This document shows, piece after piece, positions 22,057 through 34,477 of a DNA stretch of 64,000 nucleotides. The notes beneath the pieces were generated by a model that was not told the DNA's origin, did no database searches, and saw only the letters and a program-made list of their open reading frames with translations. Source of the DNA: Tubulanus polymorphus (taxonomy: Eukaryota > Nemertea > Palaeonemertea > Tubulaniformes > Tubulanidae). Position 1 is the first letter of the stretch. Each line of letters opens with the position of its first letter. A program made the translations under genes and the position numbers. The stretch spans positions 783,855 through 847,854 of the forward strand of contig NC_134030.1 of assembly GCF_964204645.1 (NCBI RefSeq), written 5' to 3'.

Positions 22057-22906
22057 CCTCTTTCTTTCCAGTTACGCCATATTTTTCAGGTAAGCAAACA
22101 TCATCCATTTTATTCGTTTCTTTCGATCGAACTTATTTATTAATCTTACTTGTAAATTTCATATAGACGTTAAAGGTTTCGCAAACGGTTGTATATTAGA
22201 CAATTTCAAAAGTTCCGAAAGTACGAACTATTGAATATAGGTGTTTAATAATGACATTTCCCTTGTGACATTCTTTTTGCCCAAAATTATCCAAATTGTG
22301 TTTTTGATATTTAGAAATAAATTACAACATTTGATGTTCAATTTCGCTCTCGTAATAATGAAGACGTTATTGTGATTTTATTGTTGAAATTTTCGGAAGT
22401 ATTTTTCTGGTGTTCAAACCTTGGCTTCGCGCTAAAGCGGCTAGTTGACATGCCTAGGTGTAATACACAGACAGCTCAGTCTATTCAACCGTGACTCGAA
22501 TCCATAGAAACTTTTCATTCGGGAAGCGTCGCCAACTGACTTTGAAATTGAGATTAACTCGTGTGGCTTCTTTGAATATCGAATATTTGAATAATCGTGA
22601 TAATTCTAATGTTGATTCATTAAATTATTTTTATTTCGATTTTTTTTGCTTGGTATCTATTGGTTAGGATATAAACTAGAGTTTGATGAAAATTCCTTAA
22701 AACTGGTCATTTTCGATTTAATTCTTGATTTTCATATAATGTCTTTTTTTACATTTCAGCAGCAGTAGCAGCAGTCATCAGTTAGCAGTCAGCAGTCAGC
22801 ATTCAGCAGTCAGCAGTCATTGGTCATCAGTCATCAGTCAGCAGTCATTGGTCATCAGTCATCAGTTAGCAGTCAGCATTCAGCAGTCATTGGTCATCAG
22901 TCAGCA

Positions 22907-22966
<60 letters not shown>

Positions 22967-23490
22967 TTGGTCATCAGTTAGCAGTCAGCAGTCATTGGTC
23001 ATCAGTCAGCAGTTAGCAGTCAGCAGTCAGCAGTCATTGGTCATCAGTCATCAGTCAGCAGTCAGCAGTCAGCAGTCATTGGTCTTCAGTCATTGGTCAT
23101 CAGTCAGCATTCAGCAGTCAGCAGTCTGCAGTCAGCAGTCTGCAGTCATTGGTCATCAGTCATCAGTCAGCAGTCAGCAGTCAGCAGTCAGCAGACAGCA
23201 GACAGCAGTAGGAGAAAATATAAAGAAAAAATAAAGATGTCAACTAAAACAGATTGTGGAAGCTGTTTGCACAGAGGTCCTGACCTTAGTGCTTTGTGAA
23301 TTAGTAAGTTCAAACTCATGACAATCTCAAATACCTCATATCATTTCTGTTTGATGACTCCTTAATTAGGAAAGATATCATGAAATATTTCTTTTATACT
23401 TTTTAAATTTTCTCATTTTGAAGAACTTTTTTATTTCGATGAATTCTGCAATTTGCAATCGATAGCTAAATAAAATAAAATTGAATTGAA
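22057..23490 (+). ncRNA. Predicted compact two-exon transcript with little coding capacity
   Basis: Predicted exon 1 (about 22057-22089) starts in a TOP-like pyrimidine run and ends at GTAAGC. Exon 2 starts at 22760 after TTTACATTTCAG and begins with the CAGTCAG-rich array. After the array a 20-codon ORF starts at 23237 (MSTKTDCGSCLHRGPDLSAL, stop 23297-23299). AATAAA follows at 23469-23474. This architecture suggests a real transcript, either non-coding or encoding a micropeptide. I do not recognise the peptide. A GTAAGT at 23305 could also be a further donor. Confidence 0.4.
22760..23215. repeat. CAGTCAG-rich compound minisatellite
   Basis: Runs of CAGCAGTCAG, CAGTCATTGGTCATCAGT and (GGTCAGC)n alternate without a fixed period. 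Long open frames through it (SAVSGQR and SQQSLVIS repeats) are a product of the repeat, not evidence of a gene. Confidence 0.9.
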
Positions 23491-23499
23491 TAGTGAGTA

Positions 23500-24040
23500 A
23501 GAGGCTCTGATGGATGAGAAATAACTCGAGGAAGTAAATTTATATCCGGATTCGATATCACGTTTCCGTCATTCAGAGGTCCTTTATATTAAATGCTGTT
23601 TCTGGTAAATAGAGAGAAAGTTAGTTTAGAAACTGTGTAGCCCTGAGTTGAATAATTCAACACTACAGAAAATTCACATTTTACTATTATTTTTGCTGCG
23701 CCAGCGCGCGTCAAAAGCAGAAGAAAAATCATAAATGTGCAAAGAAATTTTGATGATGGGCCAGCCGATATTTTGCCAATGCGGTATTATTCCTGTTAAC
23801 GCACTATTTTACCATTGGTACGTTCTGATTGGCTAATTGACGCCGCGCATGCGCGACTTAGAAAATTCAAGGAAAGTGTGGAGAACAGAGTTAGAGAAAA
23901 TAGTCCGATAATAGAGCGGGACACTAGACCATGCACCGGCTCACTGAAATCCAACCGTAAGTTTTAACTACATCACTCAACCTTACCCTAATCCTATAAC
24001 TAGGGGTAAAACAGACCCTAAACCTCACCCTCACCGTAAT
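23500..24040. other. Stretch before the Penelope-like fragment
   Basis: No gene is seen. Degenerate telomere-like text (TTACCCTAATCC, ACCCTAAACCTCACCC) lies at about 23982-24035, directly upstream of the GIY-YIG fragment. Confidence 0.4.
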
Positions 24041-24043
24041 GAG

Positions 24044-24427
24044 ATGCAATACACCGAGATGTCGCCGGTGTCCACTCGTCCGAGAAACAACTGTTTGCCG
24101 CAGCCACAACAAAATGCACGGATCCGCAGCACAATTAATTGCGCGACCCGTGAAATAATATACTGCACCAAGTGCAACATGCTGTACGTCGGCCAAACCG
24201 GAATGTCTCTACGAGAACGCGTCACGCATCACGTCTCACGCATCAGAACGAAGAATTCGACTCCAGTCTCGGACCACTTCAACCAGGTCGACCACACCCA
24301 CGAACACTTTCTGGTGTACGGTCTCCAACACCTACCAGGCTCGACGAGACCGATCCGCGAAGCAGCCGAACAAGACTGGATACGAGGACTCGACACGAAC
24401 ACGCCCCGAGGCATCAACGTCCCGTAG
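24044..24427 (+). mobile_element. Penelope-like element, GIY-YIG endonuclease fragment
   Basis: The 127-residue ORF ends at TAG 24425-24427 and reads IIYCTKCNMLYVGQTGMSLR, ERVTHHVSRI, VSDHFNQVDHTHEHF, AAEQDWIRGLDTNTPRGIN. This matches the GIY-YIG endonuclease at the C-terminus of Penelope-like retroelements: the CxxC pair before YVGQT, the catalytic-region arginine in LRER, the HF..H block and the EQ.WI glutamate. The reverse transcriptase is absent, so the copy is 5'-truncated; Penelope-like elements often truncate this way. The endonuclease reading frame itself has no internal stop, suggesting a fairly young insertion. Confidence 0.85.
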
Positions 24428-24819
24428 ACCGCCTCACTACAACAATGGGATACCGGCAACACCAGATGGCGCAACAAAACACTGGGTTACTCGTGGTGAA
24501 AATCAGTTCATTATCAATGAAATTTGAACATTATTTTTTAACTTCCAAATCCGGAAATTATCAAACGAGTCACCGAATTGATATACAATTTCTTTTCTCT
24601 CTCAGTATATGGTATTGATTTCACTGAAAATTGATTTACTAATCAGAAAGTTTGACTCAAAGTTCATTGAAATGTAGAAGAAATTGAAGCGCGGTAACCC
24701 AGTTCCACTAGCGATCCTGGCGGATTATCGCTGAATCCTCGCTTCCCTCAGTAGCCTTGCCGGTATCCCATTAATTCATACTTTTCTTTACAGGGATAAC
24801 ATGTACCCGTGCACTAGCA

Positions 24820-24900
24820 GGGTCTCCAAACCTAATCCTTACCCTCTGCACCCCCCTAGGCCCTAACCCTATCGAAACCCTAACCCTAAACCCAATATAA
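24820..24900. repeat. Interstitial telomere-like repeats (CCCTAA, degenerate)
   Basis: CCCTAACCCTATCGAAACCC followed by TAACCCTAAACCC and similar variants lie within about 400 bp downstream of the Penelope-like fragment. TTAGGG is the usual animal telomere unit. The run is short and impure. Confidence 0.65.
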
Positions 24901-25285
24901 TGACTTTATTGTTACTTTTATTAGTTTGTATTATAATTTATAGCCGCATTGGTAAAATATCCACTATCTAAACAAGATTTTAGAATTTGGTGGTGTGCAA
25001 CGGTTGCAGCCTCCAGCTTTGCTCATAAGAATATTTAGCATTATATTACGCATGGACATTATTTAGGCTTAATCCAGCTGAACTGGTTTTACATGGCTGC
25101 AGCTGTATTCATTGTGAATTATTCAACTGAAGGATCCAATATTCAAAATGTAAGTACTGACTATTTTGAAATATTTGATTAATAAAAAAAGGCCTATTTG
25201 AAAAAGGACTAGATTTTAAATATATTTCATTGTTTTCTGTTTAATGATATTCAGTTTCTATAAATAAAAAAATGTTTATTATTTA
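24901..25285. other. Stretch without a recognised feature
   Basis: AT-rich; nothing assigned. Confidence 0.4.
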
Positions 25286-25291
25286 TAGTAA

Positions 25292-25606
25292 AATGGTTTT
25301 TACCCCTGGTGGTTGTTTCTGAAGGTACAGCAGCGGACAGTGTCGTGTGAAATGGTTTGCACCCCTGGTGATTGTTTCTGAAGGTACAGCAGCGGGCAGT
25401 GTCGTGTGAAATGGTTTTTACCCCTGGTGGTTGTTTCTGAAGGTACAGCAGCGGGCAGTGTCGTGTGAAATGGTTTGCACCCCTGGTGGTTGTTTCTGAA
25501 GGTACAGCAGCGGACAGTGTCGTGTGAAATGGTTTGCACCCCTGGTGGTTGTTTCTGAAGGTACAGCAGCGGGCAGTGTCGTGTTAAATGGTTTGCACCC
25601 CTGGTC
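25292..25606. repeat. 58-59-bp tandem array, five units plus a partial
   Basis: AATGGTTTGCACCCCTGGTG starts units near 25292, 25351 and 25409 and so on, each ending CAGTGTCGTGTG. The minus-strand open frame through it is a repeat artefact. Confidence 0.95.
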
Positions 25607-26630
25607 AGAAAAGAAAACCCTCTTGGAATTCTGCTGATAGTTATTATTTTTCTCCCTTTCGAGACAGCAAATGTTTAAACAAATGTATATCCTCTCAGAT
25701 TCGACTACTAGCAGTTACAGGATGCTATAGATGTTGTTTCAGCGGTGCCACACATCATGTTCGAATCCCGACAATCCAATAATTTGGTTTTGTATAATTC
25801 CCTCAATCGTGATTAGCATGGCGCGGCTGATCAGAAAACCTGTTATCGCTGCCTTGCTGCTTTATTTGTTTGTGTTGTTATTTATATTGTAAAAAGTCAA
25901 GTCAATGATGTACGTAACAACATTTGTAATATTTTAGTCAGTATTTTTGGTTTGAAATACAATTTCGGAAAATATACCAGTATTTTTGTGGAAGATATGA
26001 GGAAAATTCTGGTTGATTATAACCTATTGTTTTGGTAGGTTATTTTACAAAACGTCCCCGGTATGCGCGCAGATGAAAGTTCATTAAGTATAATCTTGAT
26101 TTGTTTCAATATCGAATTGGCGCATAGTACCCGTCTACGGATGGATGTATTGGATATAGTTATAAAAGTAAAACCGAGGCTATTGCTGACTTAATGCGTA
26201 TGTGCCATTAAGCTTTAACTATATATGTAAAAAATAGTGTTTGGGTCCTATCGGATCTCGTTTGTTGCACCCTTGCACCCGCACTTCATTGTAAAGATAC
26301 GTTTGCGAATAAATTTATATACATAAAATCTACACTGAAAGATTTCATTATCTGCCTCATTTATGACCTACTATACTGTTGACTAACAATATGATTATTA
26401 CAGATAATGAGAGTGGTATAGTTGTATTTACAACAGCGTTAGAGAGTTGCCACCATCTCGTGCAATCAGCGACATGACAAATATGTGTCCAAACGTTCAA
26501 CTGGCCCTTCGTTCATTCTTCCATCACATCACCTTCCATTAACTATCGTGAATATCTCCTACATTATTTTATAGGTTACTTTTGACAGATATGATAATTG
26601 TACGCGTAATATTCGTGACCCTTAATGCTT
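25607..26630. other. Stretch without a recognised gene
   Basis: AT-rich. A tRNA-B-box-like GTTCGAATCCCG lies at about 25760. Nothing else is assigned. Confidence 0.35.
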
Positions 26631-26639
26631 TTTTTTTCA

Positions 26640-27017
26640 TTCCAGATTTGGATATTTTAACAGCAATACAGAGAAACAAGTGTGAAGCAGTCTGCCATCA
26701 CAAAAGACAAGTGTGAAGCAGCCCGCGAAGTTCGTAACATCTTCGGAGCCTTCGTTGACAGGTGCGTTGACTCCCGTCGTGGGCCTGAGGAGCGAGCTCC
26801 TCCTTAACATGTTATTGTGCCACCTTTTGAGCTTGCTATTCCGCAGGAGGTGGTCTCTGCTCCTGTACACGTGGAGCAGGAGGTCGCTCCTGCCGACGTG
26901 GGGACCCCGACAGAGGCCCCACCGCTTCAGATGCCTGCATTGCGTCGGTCACCCCGTCATGGAGAAGGAATAACATGGAAAAGGAACAGCTATGTTTCAC
27001 ATAGTGCGATTCCTTAG
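26640..27017 (+). mobile_element. Possible LTR-retrotransposon polyprotein tail
   Basis: The plus-strand frame from 26817 ends PALRRSPRHGEGITWKRNSY and then a stop at 27015-27017. A proline-rich run followed by LRRSPR and an aromatic-rich end resembles the C-terminus of retrotransposon polyproteins, where LRRSxRxRxxPxW is common. The GC-rich composition contrasts with the AT-rich flanks. No LTR or integrase core is seen, so this is tentative. Confidence 0.35.
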
Positions 27018-27590
27018 GAAACTACAGATTGTTCAATGTTCCATGTTGCCCCCTCCCACAAATACTATGACGTTTATACGTCAAGTGTAAAACCATTATA
27101 TCGTTATTAACCTATTTGTTTTTATAATTACAGAATTAAAGATTAATGTAATATGACGCGAAAACTTGAATGTCCTTCACATGTGATCAGAGGGATTGAA
27201 AATGGTTTACTCATACGGAATAGAAATATAGATATATCATGTGAGATTGCCTCGAAAAAAAATTGCGCAAGAAAGGAAACCACAGCAAAGACTACGGTAA
27301 TCAATTTCATTACATTTCTAAGGTGTGAAAGTTCACTGGATCAGTGATCAATCCATGAATTTACGAGTTCTTAATTGAACATGCAAAAATCTGCAAAAAT
27401 GCAATGATAAAGAATCTTGGATAAAAAAGAATAGAATATCTCGGATTAGAGAATTAGTCGTAATCACTTCAGTGATCAGGTTTTATTGATTGATGTTGAT
27501 CTCTACTGATCCTAACGATCACCGGGATGAAGATTTGAGTTTAAGACACTTGTTAGATTAATCTGCATCTCTTGTTGAAATCAATAAGGT
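27018..27590. other. Stretch without a recognised feature
   Basis: AT-rich; short open frames only. Confidence 0.35.
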
Positions 27591-27735
27591 ATATGAGAGA
27601 GGTCTGAGATATGAGAGAGGAGGTTAGGGAGGTATGAGAGTTTATGGAGATATGATAGAGGAGTTTAAGGAGATATGAGAGAGGAGTTTAATGAGATATG
27701 ATAGAGGAGTTTAAGGAGATATGATAGAGGAGTTT
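27590..27735. repeat. Short purine-rich tandem repeat
   Basis: GGAGATATGAGAGAGGAGTT and close variants recur about six times at 23-30-bp spacing. Confidence 0.75.
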
Positions 27736-28555
27736 AAGCACACGTCAGTTTAAGGCTGTTGAGAGTGAATTATCAATAGATTTAAGACATCTACGATGAA
27801 GTTGTTTTCAAGAGGTCGATTATTCATATAGCAGTTAATCAGATCAGGTTCTCAGGTGCTTCCTTGGTCCCCAAAAACTGCATAAGTTGTATCAAAGTAT
27901 GTGACATACCGGTAACCTACTAATTTATTACATGAAAAGAGGCTACTTGTAGTTTCTCAGCCACTTTGCAATTATTGTTGTTAAGAGGTCACAAAATCCT
28001 ACCAGCATCATTAATAGATTTCTACTGAATAGTTTGTGTTGTAATTTTTGTGGTTCCAGCTTTTTTTCACTTTCCGAGATAGAACACAATTCCTAAATTT
28101 TGAGTCCTTCAGCGCTTAAATTCCAATTTATTACAAATTTTAAGTTTCCTAATCTTAACTTTTCATAAATTTGAACTTTTCCTATTCTATTTCTTCTCGA
28201 AGATTTCATTCCAGTTCTCAAAATTATTTGCGGTTTTTGAATGTCTGCGAAATATCCTCAATTATTTTCCTGGTTTCGTTTTTATCATTGCCCAAAATCA
28301 TATCTCATATGAATCATTATTACTATGATTGTATTCTTTCACTGATTGATTACAGGTCTCTTGGGGTTTGGTTCGATATTATGATTGATCAAGGTGATCC
28401 ATCTAAAACTATTTCATCTGTATCAATTTTGAAATATTCATATCTGAACAATTTCATTGATACTTCTAAACTGGTAATTCTGAAAAAATTCTAAGAACAA
28501 TTTTACACGTATCTTAAGACTATTCTAGAAACGTTTTAGATTATTTCAATTTTAA
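27736..28555. other. AT-rich stretch without a recognised gene
   Basis: A plus-strand open frame at about 28171-28494 has no recognisable domain and follows base composition. Nothing assigned. Confidence 0.35.
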
Positions 28556-29060
28556 TGTAAAACTATTTTATCTGAATTTTAATCAAGTATTTTATATCTG
28601 AATTTTAAACTATTTTATCTGAATTTTAAAATACCTGTGATATCTAAAAAGAATTTTATCTGAATTTTAATCTATTAAAGAAACTATTTTATATCTGAAT
28701 TTTAAAATACCTGTGACATCTAAAAAGAATTTTATCTGAATTTTAATCTATTAAAGAAACTATTTTATATCTGAATTTTAAAATACCTGTGATATCTAAA
28801 AAAAATATTCTATCTGAATTTTAGTCTATCAAAGAAACTATTTTATATCTGAATTTTAAAATACCTATGATATCTAAAAACTATTTCATCTGAATATTAT
28901 ACTTACTATTCTTTTTTAAACTATTTCATTCATATATATTTTAAAAACTATTGAATTTGATTATATTTTAAAAACTATTTTATTTGTTTATATTTTAAAA
29001 ACTATTTCATTTGTATATATTTTAAAAACTATTTCATTTGTTTATATGCTTTTAGAACAA
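28556..29060. repeat. AT-rich tandem repeats (CTGAATTTTAAAATACCTGT)
   Basis: A TATATCTGAATTTTAAAATACC block is repeated with about 82-bp spacing. It grades into shorter ACTATTTCATTTGTATATAT units by 28900-29050. Confidence 0.8.
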
Positions 29061-30325
29061 TGTTTTATTTGTATTTTAATACTAACTAAAATATCAATTT
29101 GATGAAATATTTTATATTTGACTATCACTGTGTATATTCGAACCCCAGTGATTTCATGAGAATGGAATAACTGAAGGTCCAGGTTTTATCACCGAATACT
29201 CTTTGACACAATTACGTGGTCCACAACACAGATATAAATAGTGGTTATATAAAAGGCCCATGTTGTATATAGTGCACGCATAAAGAGCTTTTACTCGTAG
29301 TTGATATAGGCTTAGGAAATGTGAAATGTGATTGAGAACTTTTTCTCATACTTTCTTTTCCTTTTTTCTTATAGTTTTTTTTTCAATTTTCTATCAGCAA
29401 TAGAAAATCCACTCATTTTCAGTCGGTGTTTCACTTAAAAAAAACAGTCCAAGTGTATTTTTCATATGATAATTTCAGCGTCTCGACGTAAGAAATTGAC
29501 GTAGATTATTGAAGCGTAGATTCAGAAAATCACAACTAGGTGGCGTGTCAGATTATTAGTTCATTGATATCAGATAGATATAATAGTAATATAACCACTT
29601 ATAGTACAAACAATAACAACATACTTTATTTTCCTGCACAATACACAAATAGTAGTAAAGTCCAATACTATCTTTGAATTAGAATTTCCTCTAGCCTAAA
29701 TGCTAGCGGTCATGTTATTAGTTTTATTAGACGTTATGTCGGCTTTTTCAAAACTTGTCTTTGAACGTAATGATAATCTATAGTATTTTTGGAAATGATA
29801 TAAATCAACGCTAATTTGATGTCATCATAACAAAATATGTCGCTGAAAACATCATATAAAAAATACACTCGGATTTTCTTTTAGAATTTATTTCGTTCCA
29901 TACAAAACCGTACTCAGTTCCACAGTTTGATTTGGATACAAGAATTTAAATGCATAAAATTGCACAACTGTTTAACTGGGATTTGTTAAATTGTGAGCAT
30001 GACGTTTATAATTAATCACTAGTGTGTTTCAAGTTAGCCTTAGTTTAAAATAGTTAGTTTTGGTTTTTTTAATCAATTTTCACTGTTTTAAATTTAGTTC
30101 GTTCCAGTTGATTTAAGTGTAGTTTAGTTTAAGTTAAAGTTCGTTTAGGTCAAGTTGACTAAATTGTAACTAATGTAAGTAAAGTATAAACCTTTGATAA
30201 ACTGAGGGTCAATTTATCTTATGATAAGTTACACTCAGGTTATTAATCAATAATCCCATTTGAGGTCTCATTATTTTATGCAGTTCAGAGATTTTCACCG
30301 AATAAAATAGTAACGTTTTAGAATG
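29061..30325. other. Stretch without a recognised gene
   Basis: A TATA-like TTATATAAAAGG at about 29244-29255 could be a promoter or chance in AT-rich DNA. From about 30025 TTAGTTTAAGTTAAAGT-like text is low complexity. Confidence 0.3.
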
Positions 30326-30328
30326 TGA

Positions 30329-31680
30329 TGAACTGAGGGTAAATTCATCATTGTTGAAATTACTCTCAGGATCATCATTAAAACAATAAATGAACTGAGG
30401 TTAAATTCATCATTGTTGAAATCACTCTTAGGATCATCATTAAAACAATGAATGAACTGAGGGTAAATTCATCATTGTTGAAATAACTCTCATGATCATC
30501 ATTAAAACAATGAATGAACTGAGGGTAGATTCATCATTGTTGAAATTATTCTCAGGATCATCATTAAAACAATGGATGAACTGAGAATGAATTCATCATT
30601 GTTGAAATCACTCTCAGGATCATCATTAAAACAATGAATGAACTGAGGGTAAATTCATCATTGTTGAAATAACTCTCATGATCATCATTAAAACAATGAA
30701 TGAACTGAGGGTAAATTCATCATTGTTGAAATTATTCTCAGGATCATCATTAAAACAATAAATGAACTGAGGTTAAATTCATCATTGTTGAAATCACTCT
30801 CAGGATCATCATTAAAACAATAAATGAACTGAGGTTAAATTCATCATTGTTGAAATCACTCTCAGGATCATCGTTAAAACAATAAATGAACTGAGGTTAA
30901 ATTCATCATTGTTGAAATCACTCTCAGGATCATCATTAAAACAATAAATGAACTGAGGTTAAATTCATCATTGTTGAAATAACTCTCAGGATCATCATTA
31001 AAACAATAAATGAACTGAGGGTAAATTCATCATTGTTGAAATCACTCTCAGGATCATCATTAAAACAATAAATGAACTGAGGTTAAATTCATCATTGTTG
31101 AAATCACTCTCAGGATCATCATTAAAACAATAAATGAACTGAGGTTAAATTCATCATTGTTGAAATAACTCTCAGGATCATCATTAAAACAATAAATGAA
31201 CTGAGGGTAAATTCATCATTGTTGAAATCACTCTCAGGATCATCATTAAAACAATAAATGAACTGAGGGTAAATTCATCATTGTTGAAATCACTCTTAGG
31301 ATCATCATTAAAACAATGAATGAACTGAGGGTAAATTCATCAGTGTTGAAATCACTCTCAGGATCATCATTAAAACAATAAATGAACTGAGGGTAAATTC
31401 ATCATTGATGAAATCACTCTCAGGATCATCGTTAAAACAATGAATGAACTGAGGGTAAATTCATCATTGATGAAATCACTCTCAGGATCATCGTTAAAAC
31501 AATGAATGAACTGAGGGTAAATTCATCATTGTTGAAATCACTCTCAGGATCATCGTTAAAACAATGAATGAACTGAGAATGAATTCATCATTGTTGAAAT
31601 CACTGTCAGGATCATCATTAAAACAATGAATGAACTGAGGGTAAATTCATCAGTGTTGAAATTACTCTCAGTTCATTGCA
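30329..31680. repeat. 62-bp tandem array, about 22 units
   Basis: TGAACTGAGGGTAAATTCAT starts units at 30329, 30391 and 30453, then regularly. Each unit also has GTTGAAATCACTCTCAGGAT. GGTTAAA and GGGTAAA variants form local blocks (30.77-31.14 kb is mostly GGTTAAA), showing that segments of several units were duplicated together. Confidence 0.97.
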
Positions 31681-32186
31681 AATATTTTAGCATTAACAGC
31701 AGTTTTAATTAATCCACTGTTTTCGTGTTATTGATAGTTACATCACAAGTTATAGAATAGATTGGGTTTTTTATTGTTGGATGAACTTGCAGTTAATTAG
31801 ATTAATTGATAATGAAATTACTCCCAGGTCATTGAAACATAATATTTAATGTTATCTTAATTTTAAGGATCTAGGGTTTACTAAATTATAATTGAAAGAA
31901 CCAATAGAATTTTAAATCAGTATATTTTACTTTTTCTTAGGTTTACTGTTTCTTAGGTTTACTGTTTCTTAGGTTTACTGTTTACCCCTTGTTTTTATAT
32001 TTTCTCACTGCTTTCAAGGTTCTCTTACACATTTCATGCAGCTTTTTCATTCAATATCAATATCATCCTCACTTGCCAGGTTTAAATTGTCGTCTGCCGA
32101 AGCTCATGCCAACATAAAGCCTGCCTGCTAGCTCTTCATTGGTCTACTACATTGCTCAAGATTTCTTGGGTAGACTGGTTACCACT

Positions 32187-32295
32187 GAGCGGCCACCAGT
32201 CTATGTATTAAGTCAATCAGATGCGTTGTTTTTCACCGGCAGTTTCGCTACACATCTGATTGACTAGATATAAAGATTGGTAGCCGCTTAGCAGC
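32187..32295. mobile_element. Hairpin with about 36-bp imperfect arms
   Basis: AGCGGCCACCAGTC...GTCAATCAGATG is answered by CATCTGATTGACTAG...GATTGGTAGCCGCT. The loop is about 35 bp. A small MITE or one end of a larger element is possible; the following 300 bp up to about 32620 are unassigned. Confidence 0.5.
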
Positions 32296-33424
32296 AACCT
32301 GTCGACCAGTGATATCTTGGACAATGTAAGACACCAATGAAGGGTTTGTAACCAGGGTTTGTGTAAGCGTGAGTGCCGGTGGGCGACAATAAAACCCTGG
32401 TGATTGAGGATGTATCGATGTACATATCAACACACAAAAAGCCAACCATAATAGGCGGCATTATTAGTGGGAGGTGCACCTGGCCTAATATGCCGCGCGG
32501 TAAAAACCACTCTTTCTGTGGTTGTGTAGTACCAGTAATTGGTGATCATCGAGTGAGTGATTGGCCTGGCCCAGTTATTCCATTCCGAAATCACTTGGGT
32601 TCCCATTATGATTGACATATATATGATATTTCATCAAAATGATCGACACATTTTATCTGTGCTAACACTATACTTGTACGTATTGTAACTTTTTGAATAG
32701 CTTTTTATTTGTATATATATAATATTTCTTTTTAGATTTTTCATTGATTTTGAGTTCTATTTGTTTATATTTTTTAGATATCTGTCAAACTTTGGATTTT
32801 AATGATTATTTCAAATATAATCTTTTAAAAACCTTTTTAATTTTCTAAACTTCATAATATCTATACATCAAATCGAACTATTTTAGTGCAAATTTTGATA
32901 TAGATTTAATTGATAATTAATATTTTTAATTCTATCGAATAATTTTAATATTCAAAACAACAGAATGAATGCATTCAATCTTAGTTTAATACTGATATCA
33001 CTTGCTGCATCTATTGTTTTAACAAGATTTTAACCTATAAGTTTGGAGCATTGATATTATTTCATTGCATTAGTCTCGCCTCCTCATTTATGGCTGGTGG
33101 TTGATTTCAGATTTACAACTCCTGATTACATTAATATTAATTCAATGCTACGTTATGTTTTGTTAGTTTATCTCATATAAACGTTTTCAAAGATGACTTG
33201 TAGAATTAAAATTGCAGAGGTTGAAATAATTATAGAATTTTATAGAATTGTCTAAAATACCTAGTAACATATAAGTAGTATAGCTAGTGTTCCTCTGTTT
33301 ACAAGTTGTCCTGTAGTACAACGTTAAACTGCCTCTTTTTAACAATACGTTTTATCCATACATTTTATCAGTGATTTTTATCTATTTGTCCTGTGGTATG
33401 ACGTTAAACTGCCTCTTTTTAACC

Positions 33425-33758
33425 CCTTCTTTTTTTACCTCTATCCTTTCCCTTTCTACCTCTATCCTTTCCCTTTCTGTCTCTATCCTTTCCCCCTCTG
33501 TCTCTATCCTTTTCCTCTCTCTATCCTTTCCCTCTCTCTATCCTTTCCCTTTGTCTCTAACCCACTAACTCTCTTCCTCTTTCTCTAACCCACTAACTCT
33601 CTCCCTCTTTCTCTAACCCACTAACTCTCTCTTCCTCTCTCTCTAACCCACTAACTCTCTCCTCTCCTTTCTTCCTCTCACCGCTCTCCTTCCTCCCTTC
33701 TCTCTCCCTTCTCTCTCTCTCCACACTCTCCTCTCTCTCTCTCTCTTTCTCTCTCCTA

Positions 33759-33785
<27 letters not shown>
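33425..33785. repeat. Pyrimidine microsatellite of macrosatellite unit 1
   Basis: Long CT-only strand: TCTCTATCCTTTCCC units, then CTAACCCACTAACTCTCT, then (CT)n. Equivalent tracts lie near 36195-36555 and 39065-39425. Such tracts can adopt triplex structures. Confidence 0.9.
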
Positions 33786-33789
<4 letters not shown>

Positions 33790-34477
33790 TGTAAATATTG
33801 TAAATATGTAGATAGTAGTTTTTATTTCTCTTGTAAATATTGTAAATTTGTAAATAGTAGTTTTTATTTCTCTTGTAAATATTGTAAATTTGTGAATAGT
33901 AGTTTTTATTTTTCTTTTAAATATTGTAAATATGTAAATAGTAGTTTTTATTTTTCTTGTAGATATTGTAAATTTATAAATAGTAATCCATTTTTTTTAT
34001 TAGTGTATATATATATATATTTATGATTTTAATTTTTTCTTTATATTATATTCCGGAATATTTTCTTTTTAAAACAATAATTTGTACTTTTTAAAGAAAA
34101 CGTTTCAAATTTTCAAACTAAAGTATTTATTTTTTAATTGAAACTATTTTAGAGGCGATTTTAATCATTTTCATCGGAACACACTTTATTCAATACAACA
34201 AAATGAATGCATTCAATCTTGGTTTCAAACTATTACTTTTCACTTTTTACATACATTCGTAGCATTGATACCATTACATTAGATAAGTCCCTCCTCCTTT
34301 TGATTTAATATTTGAAAGAAGATTCTAGTTAAGCATATATTACTAAGCGATTTACATCGAAGGCATTTTGTCACAGGCAAAAGAGAATTTGTCAAGTAGT
34401 AAGGATTGGATTGATGTTGCTTCCTGTGATCTCTGATTGTTAGCTTGCAAGTGTATTTAACCATCACTTGTTTGTAA

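Noticed and set aside
22848-23234. 128-residue SAVSGQR-rich ORF
   Set aside because: Translation of the CAGTCAG minisatellite; no stable period or homology.
25300-25539. Minus-strand ORF of TTRG-type repeats
   Set aside because: It follows from a 58-59-bp array and shows no codon bias or domain.
32373-32615. 80-residue plus-strand ORF
   Set aside because: No ATG start at the frame opening and no recognisable motif; overlaps other open frames in the same interval.
33371-33568. Serine/leucine-rich ORF repeated three times in the macrosatellite
   Set aside because: It translates a CT-rich microsatellite; conservation follows the DNA repeat, not the protein.
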